Of a stretch of 64,000 nucleotides of DNA, positions 43,650-51,822 are shown piece by piece; position 1 is the stretch's first letter; each line of letters starts with the position of its first letter. The stretch is from Prevotella sp. Its GTDB lineage: Bacteria; Bacteroidota; Bacteroidia; Bacteroidales; Bacteroidaceae. The position numbers and the translations under genes were made by a program. The notes below the pieces were generated by a model. The model made no database searches and had not been told where the DNA came from. It worked only from the letters and a program-made list of their open reading frames with translations. The stretch spans positions 35,116-99,115 of the forward strand of contig JAEAMQ010000048.1 in NCBI GenBank assembly GCA_016901395.1, written 5' to 3'.

Positions 43650-44522
43650 ATGAAGAGAATTGCCATACAGGGCCTGCCGGGCTCCTTCCACGATATTGCG
43701 GCACATCAGTATTTCAGGGACGAACAGATACAGCTTATTTGCTGCGCCACCTTTGAGGAGGTGTTTGAGAATATCAAGCGCGACCCCACCATCGTCGGCA
43801 TCCTTGCCATAGAGAACACCATCGCGGGCTCGCTGCTCCACAACTATGACCTGCTGCGGGCAAGCGACACGACAATTGTAGGAGAGCACAAACTCCACAT
43901 CTGTCACTCCATTTGCTGTATGCCCGAAGACGACTGGTCTACGATTCAGGAGGTGCACTCTCATCCCGTGGCACTCATGCAGTGTCGTGATTTCCTCGCC
44001 AACCATCCCACGATAAAGGCTGTGGAGAGCGAGGATACGGCCGGAAGTGCTGAGTATATCAGCCGGCACAAGTGCCGTGGATGGGCTGCCATCTGCCACG
44101 CCGATGCCGCCAAGATGTATGGTCTGAAGGTGTTGGAGAACCATATCGAGGACAACAAGCACAACTTCACGCGGTTTCTCGTGGTGAGCAACCCCCGCAA
44201 GGCCGACTTCCTGCGTCCACTCGACCAGTCGAAGAAGGCGAGTCTGGTGTTCTCCCTGCCTCATTCGGAAGGCTCGCTGTCTAAGGTGCTCACCATATTG
44301 AGCTTCTACGACATCAACCTGACGAAGATACAGTCGCTGCCTATCATAGGCCACGAGTGGGAATACCTGTTCTATGTCGATGTGACATTTGACGATTTGG
44401 TGCGCTATCGGCAGTCTATCGACGCCATCACACCATTGACCAAGGATATCAGGATTATCGGGGAATATCAGGAAGCCCCCACGCCGGCGACAGGATTGCA
44501 CGACGCGAACGTTGAGAAATAA
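43650..44522 (+). CDS. pheA: Prephenate dehydratase
   Basis: 290 residues. An N-terminal catalytic domain holds the TRF motif (HNFTRFLVVS near 170), and a C-terminal ACT-like regulatory domain (about 195-280; SLSKVLTILSFYDINLTKIQSLP) should bind Phe. It converts prephenate to phenylpyruvate. Unlike E. coli PheA it has no chorismate mutase domain; that activity is fused to the DAHP synthase two genes downstream. First gene of the operon controlled by the attenuator at 43519-43621. Confidence 0.95.
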   Translation: MKRIAIQGLPGSFHDIAAHQYFRDEQIQLICCATFEEVFENIKRDPTIVGILAIENTIAGSLLHNYDLLRASDTTIVGEHKLHICHSICCMPEDDWSTIQEVHSHPVALMQCRDFLANHPTIKAVESEDTAGSAEYISRHKCRGWAAICHADAAKMYGLKVLENHIEDNKHNFTRFLVVSNPRKADFLRPLDQSKKASLVFSLPHSEGSLSKVLTILSFYDINLTKIQSLPIIGHEWEYLFYVDVTFDDLVRYRQSIDAITPLTKDIRIIGEYQEAPTPATGLHDANVEK

Positions 44523-44538
44523 ATAAGATTGTTAGAAG

Positions 44539-45714
44539 ATGATACAACCAGCAGAAAGAGTTCATTCCGTACAGGAATATTACTTCAGCAGGAAACTGAA
44601 GGAGGTGGCGCAGCTCAACGCCGAAGGTCAAGACATTATTTCATTGGCTATCGGGTCTCCCGACATGCCGCCTTCGCCCCAGACGATCGACAAACTGTGT
44701 GAGGTGGCCCATGATCCGAAAGCTCATGGCTATCAGCCCACGTCGGGCATTCCCGAACTTCGGCAGGCCATGGTGGGCTTTTACAAGAAGACTTATGGCG
44801 TGGAAGTGGATTGGAAGACCGAGATACAGCCCATCATCGGGTCGAAAGAAGGTATCATGTATGCTACGCTGGCTTTCTGCAACCCAGGCGACGAGGTGCT
44901 CATTCCCGACCCCGGGTATCCCACCTACACCGCCATCAACAATATCTTCGGCACCAAGATCACCTATTATAATCTGCGTGAGGACAACGGGTGGCAGCCC
45001 GATTTCGAGGAATTGGAGCAGAAAGACCTCTCCCGCGTAAAAGTGATGTGGACCAATTATCCCAACATGCCTACCGGAGGTAATGCCCGGAGAGAGACTT
45101 TCGAGCGGTTGGTCGACTTTGCCCGTCGCCACGATATTGTGGTGGTGAACGACAATCCCTATTCTCTTATCCTTAACCAGCACCCCATGAGCATCATGCA
45201 AGTGCCCGGTGCAAAGGACTGTTGCATCGAGTTCAACTCCATGTCCAAGAGCCACAACATGCCCGGATGGCGCATGGCGATGATGGTGAGCAACCGGGAC
45301 TATATCTCATGGATGTTCAAGATACAGAGCAATATAGAGAACGGAACATTCCGAGGTATACAGTTGGCTGCGGCGGAGGCATTCAATACCAACAGCGACG
45401 AATGGCACCGGGTGAACAATATCGAGAACTACGGTCGGCGTCGGGCCATTGCCGAACAGGTCATGACGGCCCTCGACTGCACCTTCGACCCTCATCAAGT
45501 GGGTATGTTCCTTTGGGGACGCATTCCCGACAGCTACGAAAACGTGGAGGAACTCACCGAGAAAGTGTTGCATGAGGCACGCGTCTTTATCACTCCCGGA
45601 TTTATTTTTGGAAACAACGGCAAACGATACATCCGCATTTCCCTGTGTGCCAAGGATGAAAAAATAAAAGAAGCATTAGAAAGAATCAACGCTTGGAAAA
45701 GCAAAAACAAATAA
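44539..45714 (+). CDS. Aromatic/aspartate-type aminotransferase, PLP class I
   Basis: 391 residues, fold-type I aminotransferase. The PLP lysine is Lys237 in NSMSKSHNMPGWR; the Asp of NDNPYS and the Asn-Pro block WTNYPNMPTG are also present. Placed between pheA and the DAHP synthase, it very likely carries out the last step to Phe and Tyr from phenylpyruvate and hydroxyphenylpyruvate, although activity on aspartate is possible. It starts 16 nt after pheA and ends 4 nt before the next gene. Confidence 0.9.
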   Translation: MIQPAERVHSVQEYYFSRKLKEVAQLNAEGQDIISLAIGSPDMPPSPQTIDKLCEVAHDPKAHGYQPTSGIPELRQAMVGFYKKTYGVEVDWKTEIQPIIGSKEGIMYATLAFCNPGDEVLIPDPGYPTYTAINNIFGTKITYYNLREDNGWQPDFEELEQKDLSRVKVMWTNYPNMPTGGNARRETFERLVDFARRHDIVVVNDNPYSLILNQHPMSIMQVPGAKDCCIEFNSMSKSHNMPGWRMAMMVSNRDYISWMFKIQSNIENGTFRGIQLAAAEAFNTNSDEWHRVNNIENYGRRRAIAEQVMTALDCTFDPHQVGMFLWGRIPDSYENVEELTEKVLHEARVFITPGFIFGNNGKRYIRISLCAKDEKIKEALERINAWKSKNK

Positions 45715-45718
45715 GAGT

Positions 45719-46810
45719 ATGAGTGAATTATCAAAAAATCGAGATATGGAACTGGATTTAGAACCATTGAATTTGCCAAGTGACAACGAACGTCCTATCG
45801 TCATTGCAGGCCCCTGTAGTGCAGAGACGGAAGAACAAGTGATGACCACCGCACGCCAACTGAAGGAGAAAGGCTGCCACATGTTTCGCGCAGGTATCTG
45901 GAAACCGCGTACCAAGCCGGGAGGTTTCGAGGGCAATGGTGAGATGGCCCTGCCTTGGTTGAAACAGGTGAAAGAGGAGACGGGTATGCTGACCGCTACC
46001 GAAGTGGCCAAGCCAGAGCATGTGGAACTGTGCTTGAAATATGACGTCGATATCCTTTGGGTAGGTGCCCGTACGGCTGCCAACCCGTTTGCCATGCAAG
46101 ATGTGGCCGACTGTCTGAAGGGAGTGGACATTCCTGTGTTTGTGAAAAATCCCGTGAACCCTGACCTGGAATTGTGGATGGGTGCACTGGAACGCATCAA
46201 TCAGGCCGGCATCAAGCGCATGGCAGCTATCCATCGCGGTTTCTCCAGCTATGATAAGAAGATCTACCGCAATCTCCCCATGTGGCAGATTCCGATGGAG
46301 CTACACCGTCGTGTGCCCGATCTGCCACTCATCTGCGATCCGAGTCATATCGGAGGACGGCGTGAGCTGATAGCTCCTCTGTGCCAGCAGGCTATGGACA
46401 TGGGCTTCGATGGACTGATCGTGGAGAGCCATTGCAATCCTGACACGGCATGGAGTGATGCCCGCCAGCAGGTGACTCCTGACGTGTTGGACTACATATT
46501 GAGTATACTTGTGGTGCGCGATGAGGCCACAACCACCGAGGGTATCAGTCTGTTGCGTCGCCAGATAGACGATTTTGACAATCAGTTGCTGGAACTTCTG
46601 GCTAAGCGTATGCGCGTTTGCCGCGAGATAGGACAATATAAGAAAGAACACAACATGACCGTTTTCCAGGCCAATCGTTACAATGAGATATTGGAAAAAC
46701 GCGGTGCGCAGGCCAGTCTCTGTGGGATAGACCCCGAGTGTGCGGCCCATATCTTTGAGCTGATACACCAGGAAAGCGTGCGCCAGCAGATTGAAATCGT
46801 GAACCAATAG
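45719..46810 (+). CDS. Bifunctional DAHP synthase / chorismate mutase
   Basis: 363 residues. Residues ~20-265 are a type I-beta (KdsA-like) DAHP synthase: VIAGPCSAET, FRAGIWKPRTKPGGFEG, and CDPSHIGGRR. Residues ~275-360 form an AroQ chorismate mutase: LLRRQIDDFDNQLLELLAKRM and the Arg/Lys of REIGQYKKEHN. The fused protein opens the shikimate pathway and also carries out the step into Phe/Tyr, replacing the mutase domain missing from PheA. The order synthase-mutase is the one usual in Bacteroidetes. Confidence 0.94.
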   Translation: MSELSKNRDMELDLEPLNLPSDNERPIVIAGPCSAETEEQVMTTARQLKEKGCHMFRAGIWKPRTKPGGFEGNGEMALPWLKQVKEETGMLTATEVAKPEHVELCLKYDVDILWVGARTAANPFAMQDVADCLKGVDIPVFVKNPVNPDLELWMGALERINQAGIKRMAAIHRGFSSYDKKIYRNLPMWQIPMELHRRVPDLPLICDPSHIGGRRELIAPLCQQAMDMGFDGLIVESHCNPDTAWSDARQQVTPDVLDYILSILVVRDEATTTEGISLLRRQIDDFDNQLLELLAKRMRVCREIGQYKKEHNMTVFQANRYNEILEKRGAQASLCGIDPECAAHIFELIHQESVRQQIEIVNQ

Positions 46811-46833
46811 GGCGGTAAAACGAACGAAAAACG

Positions 46834-47610
46834 ATGAAAATACTGATTATGGGAGCCGGTAAGATGGGCTCTTTCTTTATCGATTTGTTGAGTTTCGACC
46901 ATGAGGTGGCCGTGTATGAAAAGGATGCCAAGCGGCTGAGATTTACCTACAACTGTCAGCGTTTCACCTCTTTGGAGGAGATACGGGGCTTTGAGCCGCA
47001 GCTGGTGATTAATGCTGTGACGGTGAAATACACCTTGCCGGCCTTCGAGGAAGTGCTGCCGGCACTGCCGCAGGACTGCATAATCTCCGACATTGCATCG
47101 GTGAAGACCAATCTCAAGGAGTTTTACGAGCAGGCCGGACACCCGTTTGTTTCCACCCACCCGATGTTTGGACCGACGTTTGCCAACCTCAACCAACTGT
47201 CTGAGGAGAATGCCATCATCATCTCCGAGGGCGATTACATGGGTCGCATCTTCTTCAAAGACCTCTATCAGAAGCTCGGTTTGAACATCTATGAGTACAC
47301 TTTCGAGGAGCACGACAAGACCGTGGCCTACTCGCTGAGTATTCCTTTCGTGTCGACCTTTGTCTTCGCGGCCGTGATGCACCATCAGGATGCACCGGGT
47401 ACAACCTTCAAACGTCATATGAAAATAGCCAAAGGCGTGCTTTCTGAGGACAATTACCTGTTGCAGGAAGTGCTTTTCAACCCCTACACCCACGACCAGG
47501 TGTCGCAGATCAGGGACGAGTTGAAGGAACTTTTGGCGATTATCGACAACAAGGATGCAGAGGGTATGAAGGGTTATCTTGCCAAAATTCGTAAGAATGT
47601 GTTTGAATAG
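46834..47610 (+). CDS. tyrA: Prephenate dehydrogenase
   Basis: 258 residues. An N-terminal Rossmann fold with the dinucleotide loop GAGKMG at 7-12, the SDIASVKTNLKEF block and STHPMFGPTFANL, which contains the catalytic His region. It oxidises prephenate to 4-hydroxyphenylpyruvate for Tyr. It is short and has no ACT domain, so Tyr feedback probably acts elsewhere. Last gene of the Phe/Tyr operon, 23 nt after the fused synthase-mutase. Confidence 0.92.
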   Translation: MKILIMGAGKMGSFFIDLLSFDHEVAVYEKDAKRLRFTYNCQRFTSLEEIRGFEPQLVINAVTVKYTLPAFEEVLPALPQDCIISDIASVKTNLKEFYEQAGHPFVSTHPMFGPTFANLNQLSEENAIIISEGDYMGRIFFKDLYQKLGLNIYEYTFEEHDKTVAYSLSIPFVSTFVFAAVMHHQDAPGTTFKRHMKIAKGVLSEDNYLLQEVLFNPYTHDQVSQIRDELKELLAIIDNKDAEGMKGYLAKIRKNVFE

Positions 47611-47673
47611 CACTAAAGAAGAGATAACTCGTTAAAAATCAATAATAGCCGCCTCATCTTGGATTTTTCCTAT

Positions 47674-47681
47674 TATCTTTG
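47674..47681 (+). promoter_or_regulatory. -7 box for the SIMPL protein gene
   Basis: TATCTTTG, 30 nt before the ATG at 47712; its presence excludes the earlier in-frame start at 47679. Confidence 0.6.
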
Positions 47682-47711
47682 GACCATACAACATCCAAAA
47701 ATGATAGAACT

Positions 47712-48416
47712 ATGAAAAATTCAAGGATTTATGAGGCGGCTGTTATCGCTTTCGGTATCATTGTTTTAGGTCTTTGCATCCGTTGGGGCATTGACGATTT
47801 TGCCAATAAAGACCGCAAAGTAACGGTAAAGGGACTGGCCGAACAGGAAGTTGAGGCTGACAAAGTGACGTGGCCGGTGTCGTTCAAGGAAATGGGCGAT
47901 GATCTTCCTGAGCTGTATGACCGCATTGCACGGAAACAACAGGAAATAAAATCGTTTCTATTGCAAAACGGAGTGAAAGCCAGTGAGATAGAGACCAACG
48001 CGCCTAAGGTGGTGGATATGAATGCTGACCAATATTCTGTGAACAAGCAACCCTATCGTTACAACATCACATCGACACTCACAGTGACCTCTCGCAACGT
48101 GAAATTGGTGCGTAGCATCATTGCCCGTCAAGGCGAACTGCTGAAAAAAGGCATCGCCATTGTGGTGGGAGATTATGATTCCCAGATTTTGTATGAGTAT
48201 GTCTCGTTTCAGAGCATGAAGCCCAAGATGATGGAAGAAGCCATCAAAAATGCAGAGACAACAGCTAAACAGTTTGCAGAAAACTCTCATTCGAAGATCA
48301 ATAAAATCGTCAGTGCGGATCAAGGACAATTTTCTATAGAGAACAGAGACCAGAATACGCCGCATATCAAAAAAGTAAGAGTGGTAACGACGGTGACCTA
48401 TTCGTTGAAGAATTAA
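47712..48416 (+). CDS. SIMPL domain (DUF541) protein
   Basis: 234 residues from the ATG at 47712 (MKNSRIYEAAVIAFG). A single N-terminal hydrophobic segment (about 7-25) acts as anchor or signal; the rest is a SIMPL domain with VTVKGLAEQEVEADKVTW at the start and VRVVTTVTYSLKN at the end. The SIMPL family includes YggE; the bacterial role is poorly known, linked to oxidative stress in E. coli. It stands alone between tyrA and ffh. Confidence 0.85.
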   Translation: MKNSRIYEAAVIAFGIIVLGLCIRWGIDDFANKDRKVTVKGLAEQEVEADKVTWPVSFKEMGDDLPELYDRIARKQQEIKSFLLQNGVKASEIETNAPKVVDMNADQYSVNKQPYRYNITSTLTVTSRNVKLVRSIIARQGELLKKGIAIVVGDYDSQILYEYVSFQSMKPKMMEEAIKNAETTAKQFAENSHSKINKIVSADQGQFSIENRDQNTPHIKKVRVVTTVTYSLKN

Positions 48417-48464
48417 TTTTCATAAAAAAACGGTATTTTGTTTTTTTTTCAGACGATTAATTGT

Positions 48465-48529
48465 TATCTTTGCACTCCAAATATATAAGGTTCTTTTCTC
48501 ACGCATAAGGGTGAGAAGGAATCTTTTTT
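48465..48529 (+). promoter_or_regulatory. ffh -7 box and leader with terminator-like hairpin
   Basis: TATCTTTG at 48465-48472 places the transcript start near 48476. Within the leader 48494-48502 pairs with 48511-48519 (nine pairs, two G-U), followed by TCTTTTTT (48522-48529). It is a complete intrinsic terminator shape 26 bp upstream of the ffh ATG and downstream of its own promoter, so premature termination is possible. Confidence 0.6.
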
Positions 48530-48555
48530 CAAAATAGTTGCTATTATCGTCATAT

Positions 48556-49908
48556 ATGTTTGAAAATTTAACAGACCGTCTTGAACGTTCTTTCAAAATC
48601 CTCAAGGGCGAAGGTAAGATTACAGAAATCAATGTAGCCGAAACCTTAAAGGATGTGCGCCGGGCACTGTTGGATGCAGATGTCAATTTCAAGGTTGCTA
48701 AGAGCTTTACGGATACCGTGAAGCAGAAGGCGTTGGGTATGAATGTGCTCACCGCCGTGAAGCCTGGACAATTGATGGTGAAGATTGTTCATGATGAGCT
48801 GGCCAAACTCATGGGTGGCGAAGCTGCTGAACTGCAGTTGAATGGACGTCCGTCTGTCATATTGATGTCGGGTTTGCAGGGCTCTGGAAAAACGACATTC
48901 AGTGGAAAGCTGGCCAATCTGCTAAAAAACAAACAGAAAAAGAATCCTTTGCTTGTTGCCTGCGACGTATATCGTCCGGCTGCTATCGACCAGTTGAAGG
49001 TCGTTGGAGAGCAGGTTGGCGTACCCGTCTATGCTGAGGATGGTAACAAAAATGTGAACGAGATAGCCTTGCATGCCATTCAGGAGGCTAAGGCCAAGAG
49101 CTATGATGTGGTCATCATCGATACTGCTGGTCGACTGGCCGTAGACGAAGACATGATGAACGAGATTGCATCGCTCAAACAGACCGTTCAGCCCGACGAG
49201 ACATTGTTTGTCGTAGACTCCATGACCGGACAGGATGCGGTGAACACCGCCAAGGAGTTCAACGACCGTCTCGACTTCGACGGCGTGATTCTCACAAAGC
49301 TCGACGGCGATACCCGCGGTGGTGCGGCCCTGTCTATCCGCACCGTTGTGACCAAGCCTATCAAGTTTATCGGTACCGGCGAGAAGATGGAGGCTATCGA
49401 TGTGTTCCATCCTGAGCGTATGGCTGACCGTATCTTGGGCATGGGCGACGTCGTTTCGTTGGTGGAACGTGCACAGGAACAGTTTGACGAAGAGGAGGCC
49501 AAGCGTCTCCAGAAGAAGATACAGAAGAACAAGTTCGACTTCAACGACTTCCTCAACCAGATAGAACAAATCAAGAAGATGGGCAATCTCAAGGACCTGG
49601 CATCGATGATTCCGGGTGTGGGCAAGGCCATCAAGGACGTGGATATCGACGACAACGCCTTCAATGGCATTGAGGCGATTATCCGAAGCATGACTCCCAA
49701 GGAGCGCACCAATCCCGAATTGCTCAACCAGAGCCGCAAGATGCGTATCGCCAAAGGCTCGGGTACAAGCATACAGGAGGTGAACCGACTCGTGAAACAG
49801 TTTGACCAGACCCGCAAGATGATGAAGATGGTCACCGGCAATCAGATGAAATCGATGATGGCCCGCATGAAGGATATGAAGGGCGGCATACCGGGAATGC
49901 CTGTTTAG
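48556..49908 (+). CDS. ffh: Signal recognition particle protein Ffh
   Basis: 450 residues from the ATG at 48556 (MFENLTDRLERSFK). N domain, then the GTPase G domain with G1 GLQGSGKTT (about 105-113), DTAGRLAVDEDMM and TKLDGDTRGG, then the methionine-rich M domain (about 300-450) which binds SRP RNA and signal sequences. It delivers membrane proteins to the translocon. An in-frame start at 48538 would add six residues. It is monocistronic, with an unusual hairpin in its leader. Confidence 0.96.
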   Translation: MFENLTDRLERSFKILKGEGKITEINVAETLKDVRRALLDADVNFKVAKSFTDTVKQKALGMNVLTAVKPGQLMVKIVHDELAKLMGGEAAELQLNGRPSVILMSGLQGSGKTTFSGKLANLLKNKQKKNPLLVACDVYRPAAIDQLKVVGEQVGVPVYAEDGNKNVNEIALHAIQEAKAKSYDVVIIDTAGRLAVDEDMMNEIASLKQTVQPDETLFVVDSMTGQDAVNTAKEFNDRLDFDGVILTKLDGDTRGGAALSIRTVVTKPIKFIGTGEKMEAIDVFHPERMADRILGMGDVVSLVERAQEQFDEEEAKRLQKKIQKNKFDFNDFLNQIEQIKKMGNLKDLASMIPGVGKAIKDVDIDDNAFNGIEAIIRSMTPKERTNPELLNQSRKMRIAKGSGTSIQEVNRLVKQFDQTRKMMKMVTGNQMKSMMARMKDMKGGIPGMPV

Positions 49909-49910
49909 AA

Positions 49911-49990
49911 TACGAGGAGAGGAGGATATGAGGAGTTAAGGAGATGAGAAGTTTAGGAGTTAGGAAGTGAAGGAGATACGGAGTTTAGAC
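49911..49990. repeat. Purine-rich degenerate repeat between ffh and folD
   Basis: About 80 bp almost entirely of A and G on the + strand, with recurring GGAGTTA/GGAGAT words. It resembles the arms of the inverted repeat at 37899-38100 in composition and in the word GGAGTTAA. Confidence 0.5.
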
Positions 49991-50050
49991 ATGAGCCTTG
50001 CTGAAGGCTGACAATCCCTGCTCCAACAGAATATCAATCCCATTACATAC

Positions 50051-50935
50051 ATGGCTTACACATTAATCGACGGAAAGGCAACTGCTGCGGCTATCAAGGA
50101 GCAGATTGCAGTTGAAGTGAAGGAAATCGTTGCTAACGGCGGCAAGCAACCCCATCTGGCAGCAGTGCTGGTGGGTCACGACGGTGGCTCGGAGACCTAC
50201 GTCAAGAACAAGGTCATTGCTTGCGAGCAGTGCGGTTTCAAGTCCACGCTCATCCGTTATGAGGCCGATGTGACCGAGGCAGAACTCCTGCAGTGTGTCG
50301 ACAAACTCAACAACGATGCCGACATCGACGGATTTATTGTTCAGTTGCCTTTGCCCAAGCACATCGATGAGCAGAAAATCATCATGGCCATCGACTATCG
50401 CAAGGACGTCGACGGGTTCCATCCCATCAATGTGGGCCGCATGGCCATCGGACTGCCGTGCTTCATCTCGGCCACACCGCTGGGCATCTTGACACTGCTG
50501 CAGCACTACCACGTGGAGACGTCGGGCAAGAAATGTGTGGTGTTGGGACGCAGCAACATCGTGGGCAAGCCTATGGCCCAACTCATGATGCAGAAGCAAT
50601 TTGGCGACGCCACGGTCACCGTGTGCCACTCCCACTCAGCCACGCTGAAGGAAGAGTGCCGCGAGGCCGACATCATCATCGCCGCCATCGGCCGACCCGA
50701 CTTCGTGACGGCTGACATGGTGAAGCCCGGTGCCGTCATCATCGACGTGGGTACGACCCGCGTACCCGATGCTACCAAGAAGAGCGGGTTCCGTCTCAAT
50801 GGTGACGTGAAGTTTGACGAAGTAGCCCCGAAGTGCTCATTCATCACACCGGTACCCGGTGGCGTTGGTCCCATGACCATCTGCTCGCTGATGAAGAACA
50901 CGTTGTCGGCAGGAAAGAAAGAATTCTATCAATAA
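50051..50935 (+). CDS. folD: Methylenetetrahydrofolate dehydrogenase/cyclohydrolase
   Basis: 294 residues. The signature pattern [16 protein letters not shown] with the catalytic Lys, then [14 protein letters not shown], and the NADP block [14 protein letters not shown], ending [18 protein letters not shown]. It interconverts methylene-, methenyl- and formyl-tetrahydrofolate. It is preceded by a ~140-bp purine-rich stretch and followed by a good terminator. Confidence 0.97.
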   Translation: MAYTLIDGKATAAAIKEQIAVEVKEIVANGGKQPHLAAVLVGHDGGSETYVKNKVIACEQCGFKSTLIRYEADVTEAELLQCVDKLNNDADIDGFIVQLPLPKHIDEQKIIMAIDYRKDVDGFHPINVGRMAIGLPCFISATPLGILTLLQHYHVETSGKKCVVLGRSNIVGKPMAQLMMQKQFGDATVTVCHSHSATLKEECREADIIIAAIGRPDFVTADMVKPGAVIIDVGTTRVPDATKKSGFRLNGDVKFDEVAPKCSFITPVPGGVGPMTICSLMKNTLSAGKKEFYQ

Positions 50936-50977
50936 ATATTAGTGATAACTTGATTTTTTATAACTCTCTAATTTGAA

Positions 50978-51010
50978 GGCAGGTCGCAGTGATGCAACCT
51001 GTCTTTTTTT
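50978..51010 (+). terminator. Intrinsic terminator after folD
   Basis: Stem of about 10 bp (GGCAGGTCGCA with TGCAACCTGTC, one mismatch), four-base loop, then seven Ts. Confidence 0.88.
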
Positions 51011-51142
51011 ATGCGATAGAGTAGGGAGATGATGGCCTTTCCTATTTGACATAAGCTTTGGGACACGCTTCATTTATTCTCAGCATGGGTCCTCATGTCC
51101 TTAAATTTTGGAGGATGAGGTTATTACGAGAGATTTTTGATG

Positions 51143-51539
51143 GCTCTGTAGGGGCATGCCCCGTGCATGCCCGCACCGCCGAATGGGAGAATACAGGTGT
51201 TTTTTATCTCACACAGAGTCGCAGAGTTTTAGGAGACCAACTACGTTTTACACAGAGTTCTTTAGAGTTCTCGGAGTGCAGTGTGCCAAGGCGCACTATT
51301 ATTTTAGAGCATAAAAATAGCTTGCCTTGGCATGCTGGTCTGTGTAAGTTCATTAAATAATAATTTTCGCAGAAGGTCTGTGTAAGTCTGTGTTGGTCTG
51401 TGTGAGATAGAAAATCCCAGCCTTTCCCCCTTGCCCCTCCCCCGAAGGGAGAGGGGTGATATGTTTGGGGGCTGCTTTAATGAAGAAAGAACGATGATAG
51501 TGCCGTGGCGGGCATGCACGGGGCATGCCCCTACAGAGC
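51143..51539. repeat. Imperfect ~400-bp palindrome centred near 51308
   Basis: Three nested pairs of arms: 51143-51176 with 51505-51539 (about 34 bp, near-perfect, core GGGGCATGCCCCGTGCATGC), 51199-51217 with 51397-51414, and 51285-51305 with 51311-51331 (GCCAAGGC/GCCTTGGC). The right arm carries about 68 bp more than the left, accounted for by the second repeat at 51419-51478. No gene is supported inside. It has the form of a miniature inverted-repeat element. Confidence 0.8.
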
Positions 51540-51632
51540 ACACGTCATTCTCACGTAACAATCCCATCCCCCAAACATTCTACTCCCCTTCCTGTGGGGG
51601 GGGAGGGGTTGGGGGAGAGGCTGTAGGGGTTG
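51419..51632. repeat. Pair of inverted ~60-bp C/G-rich repeats
   Basis: 51419-51478 (starts AGCCTTTCCCCC, ends TTTGGGGGCTGCT) and 51565-51632 are related in opposite orientation. Each has an internal C-run/G-run palindrome. The first copy sits inside the right arm of the larger palindrome. From 51633 to 51766 there is nothing recognisable. Confidence 0.7.
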
Positions 51633-51766
51633 GAATTCGAGGCTGTATTATTTCATCGTCTCGCGTTTTGGTACCAATCTCAGAGTGTTTTCTTTCGACC
51701 GTAAACCTGCCAAAGGCCTTTTGTTGTGAAAAAGCCACTCTATCAATGCTTTTTCGTGTATGACGC

Positions 51767-51797
51767 TTTGCACTTTGGTGGGAAAATACTATCTTTG
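51767..51797 (+). promoter_or_regulatory. Promoter of the GH51 gene
   Basis: TTTG at 51767-51770, 19 nt, TATCTTTG at 51790-51797; transcript start near 51801, 22 nt before the ATG. Confidence 0.72.
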
Positions 51798-51822
51798 TAA
51801 ATCATAACATTAAACCCTATTC

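Noticed and set aside
51058..51567. Small open frames in the repeat nest before the GH51 gene (for example 51058-51360, 51304-51567 and 51431-51763)
   Set aside because: They read through inverted repeats in both directions and give low-complexity translations containing the same palindromic sequence; no promoter or family resemblance.
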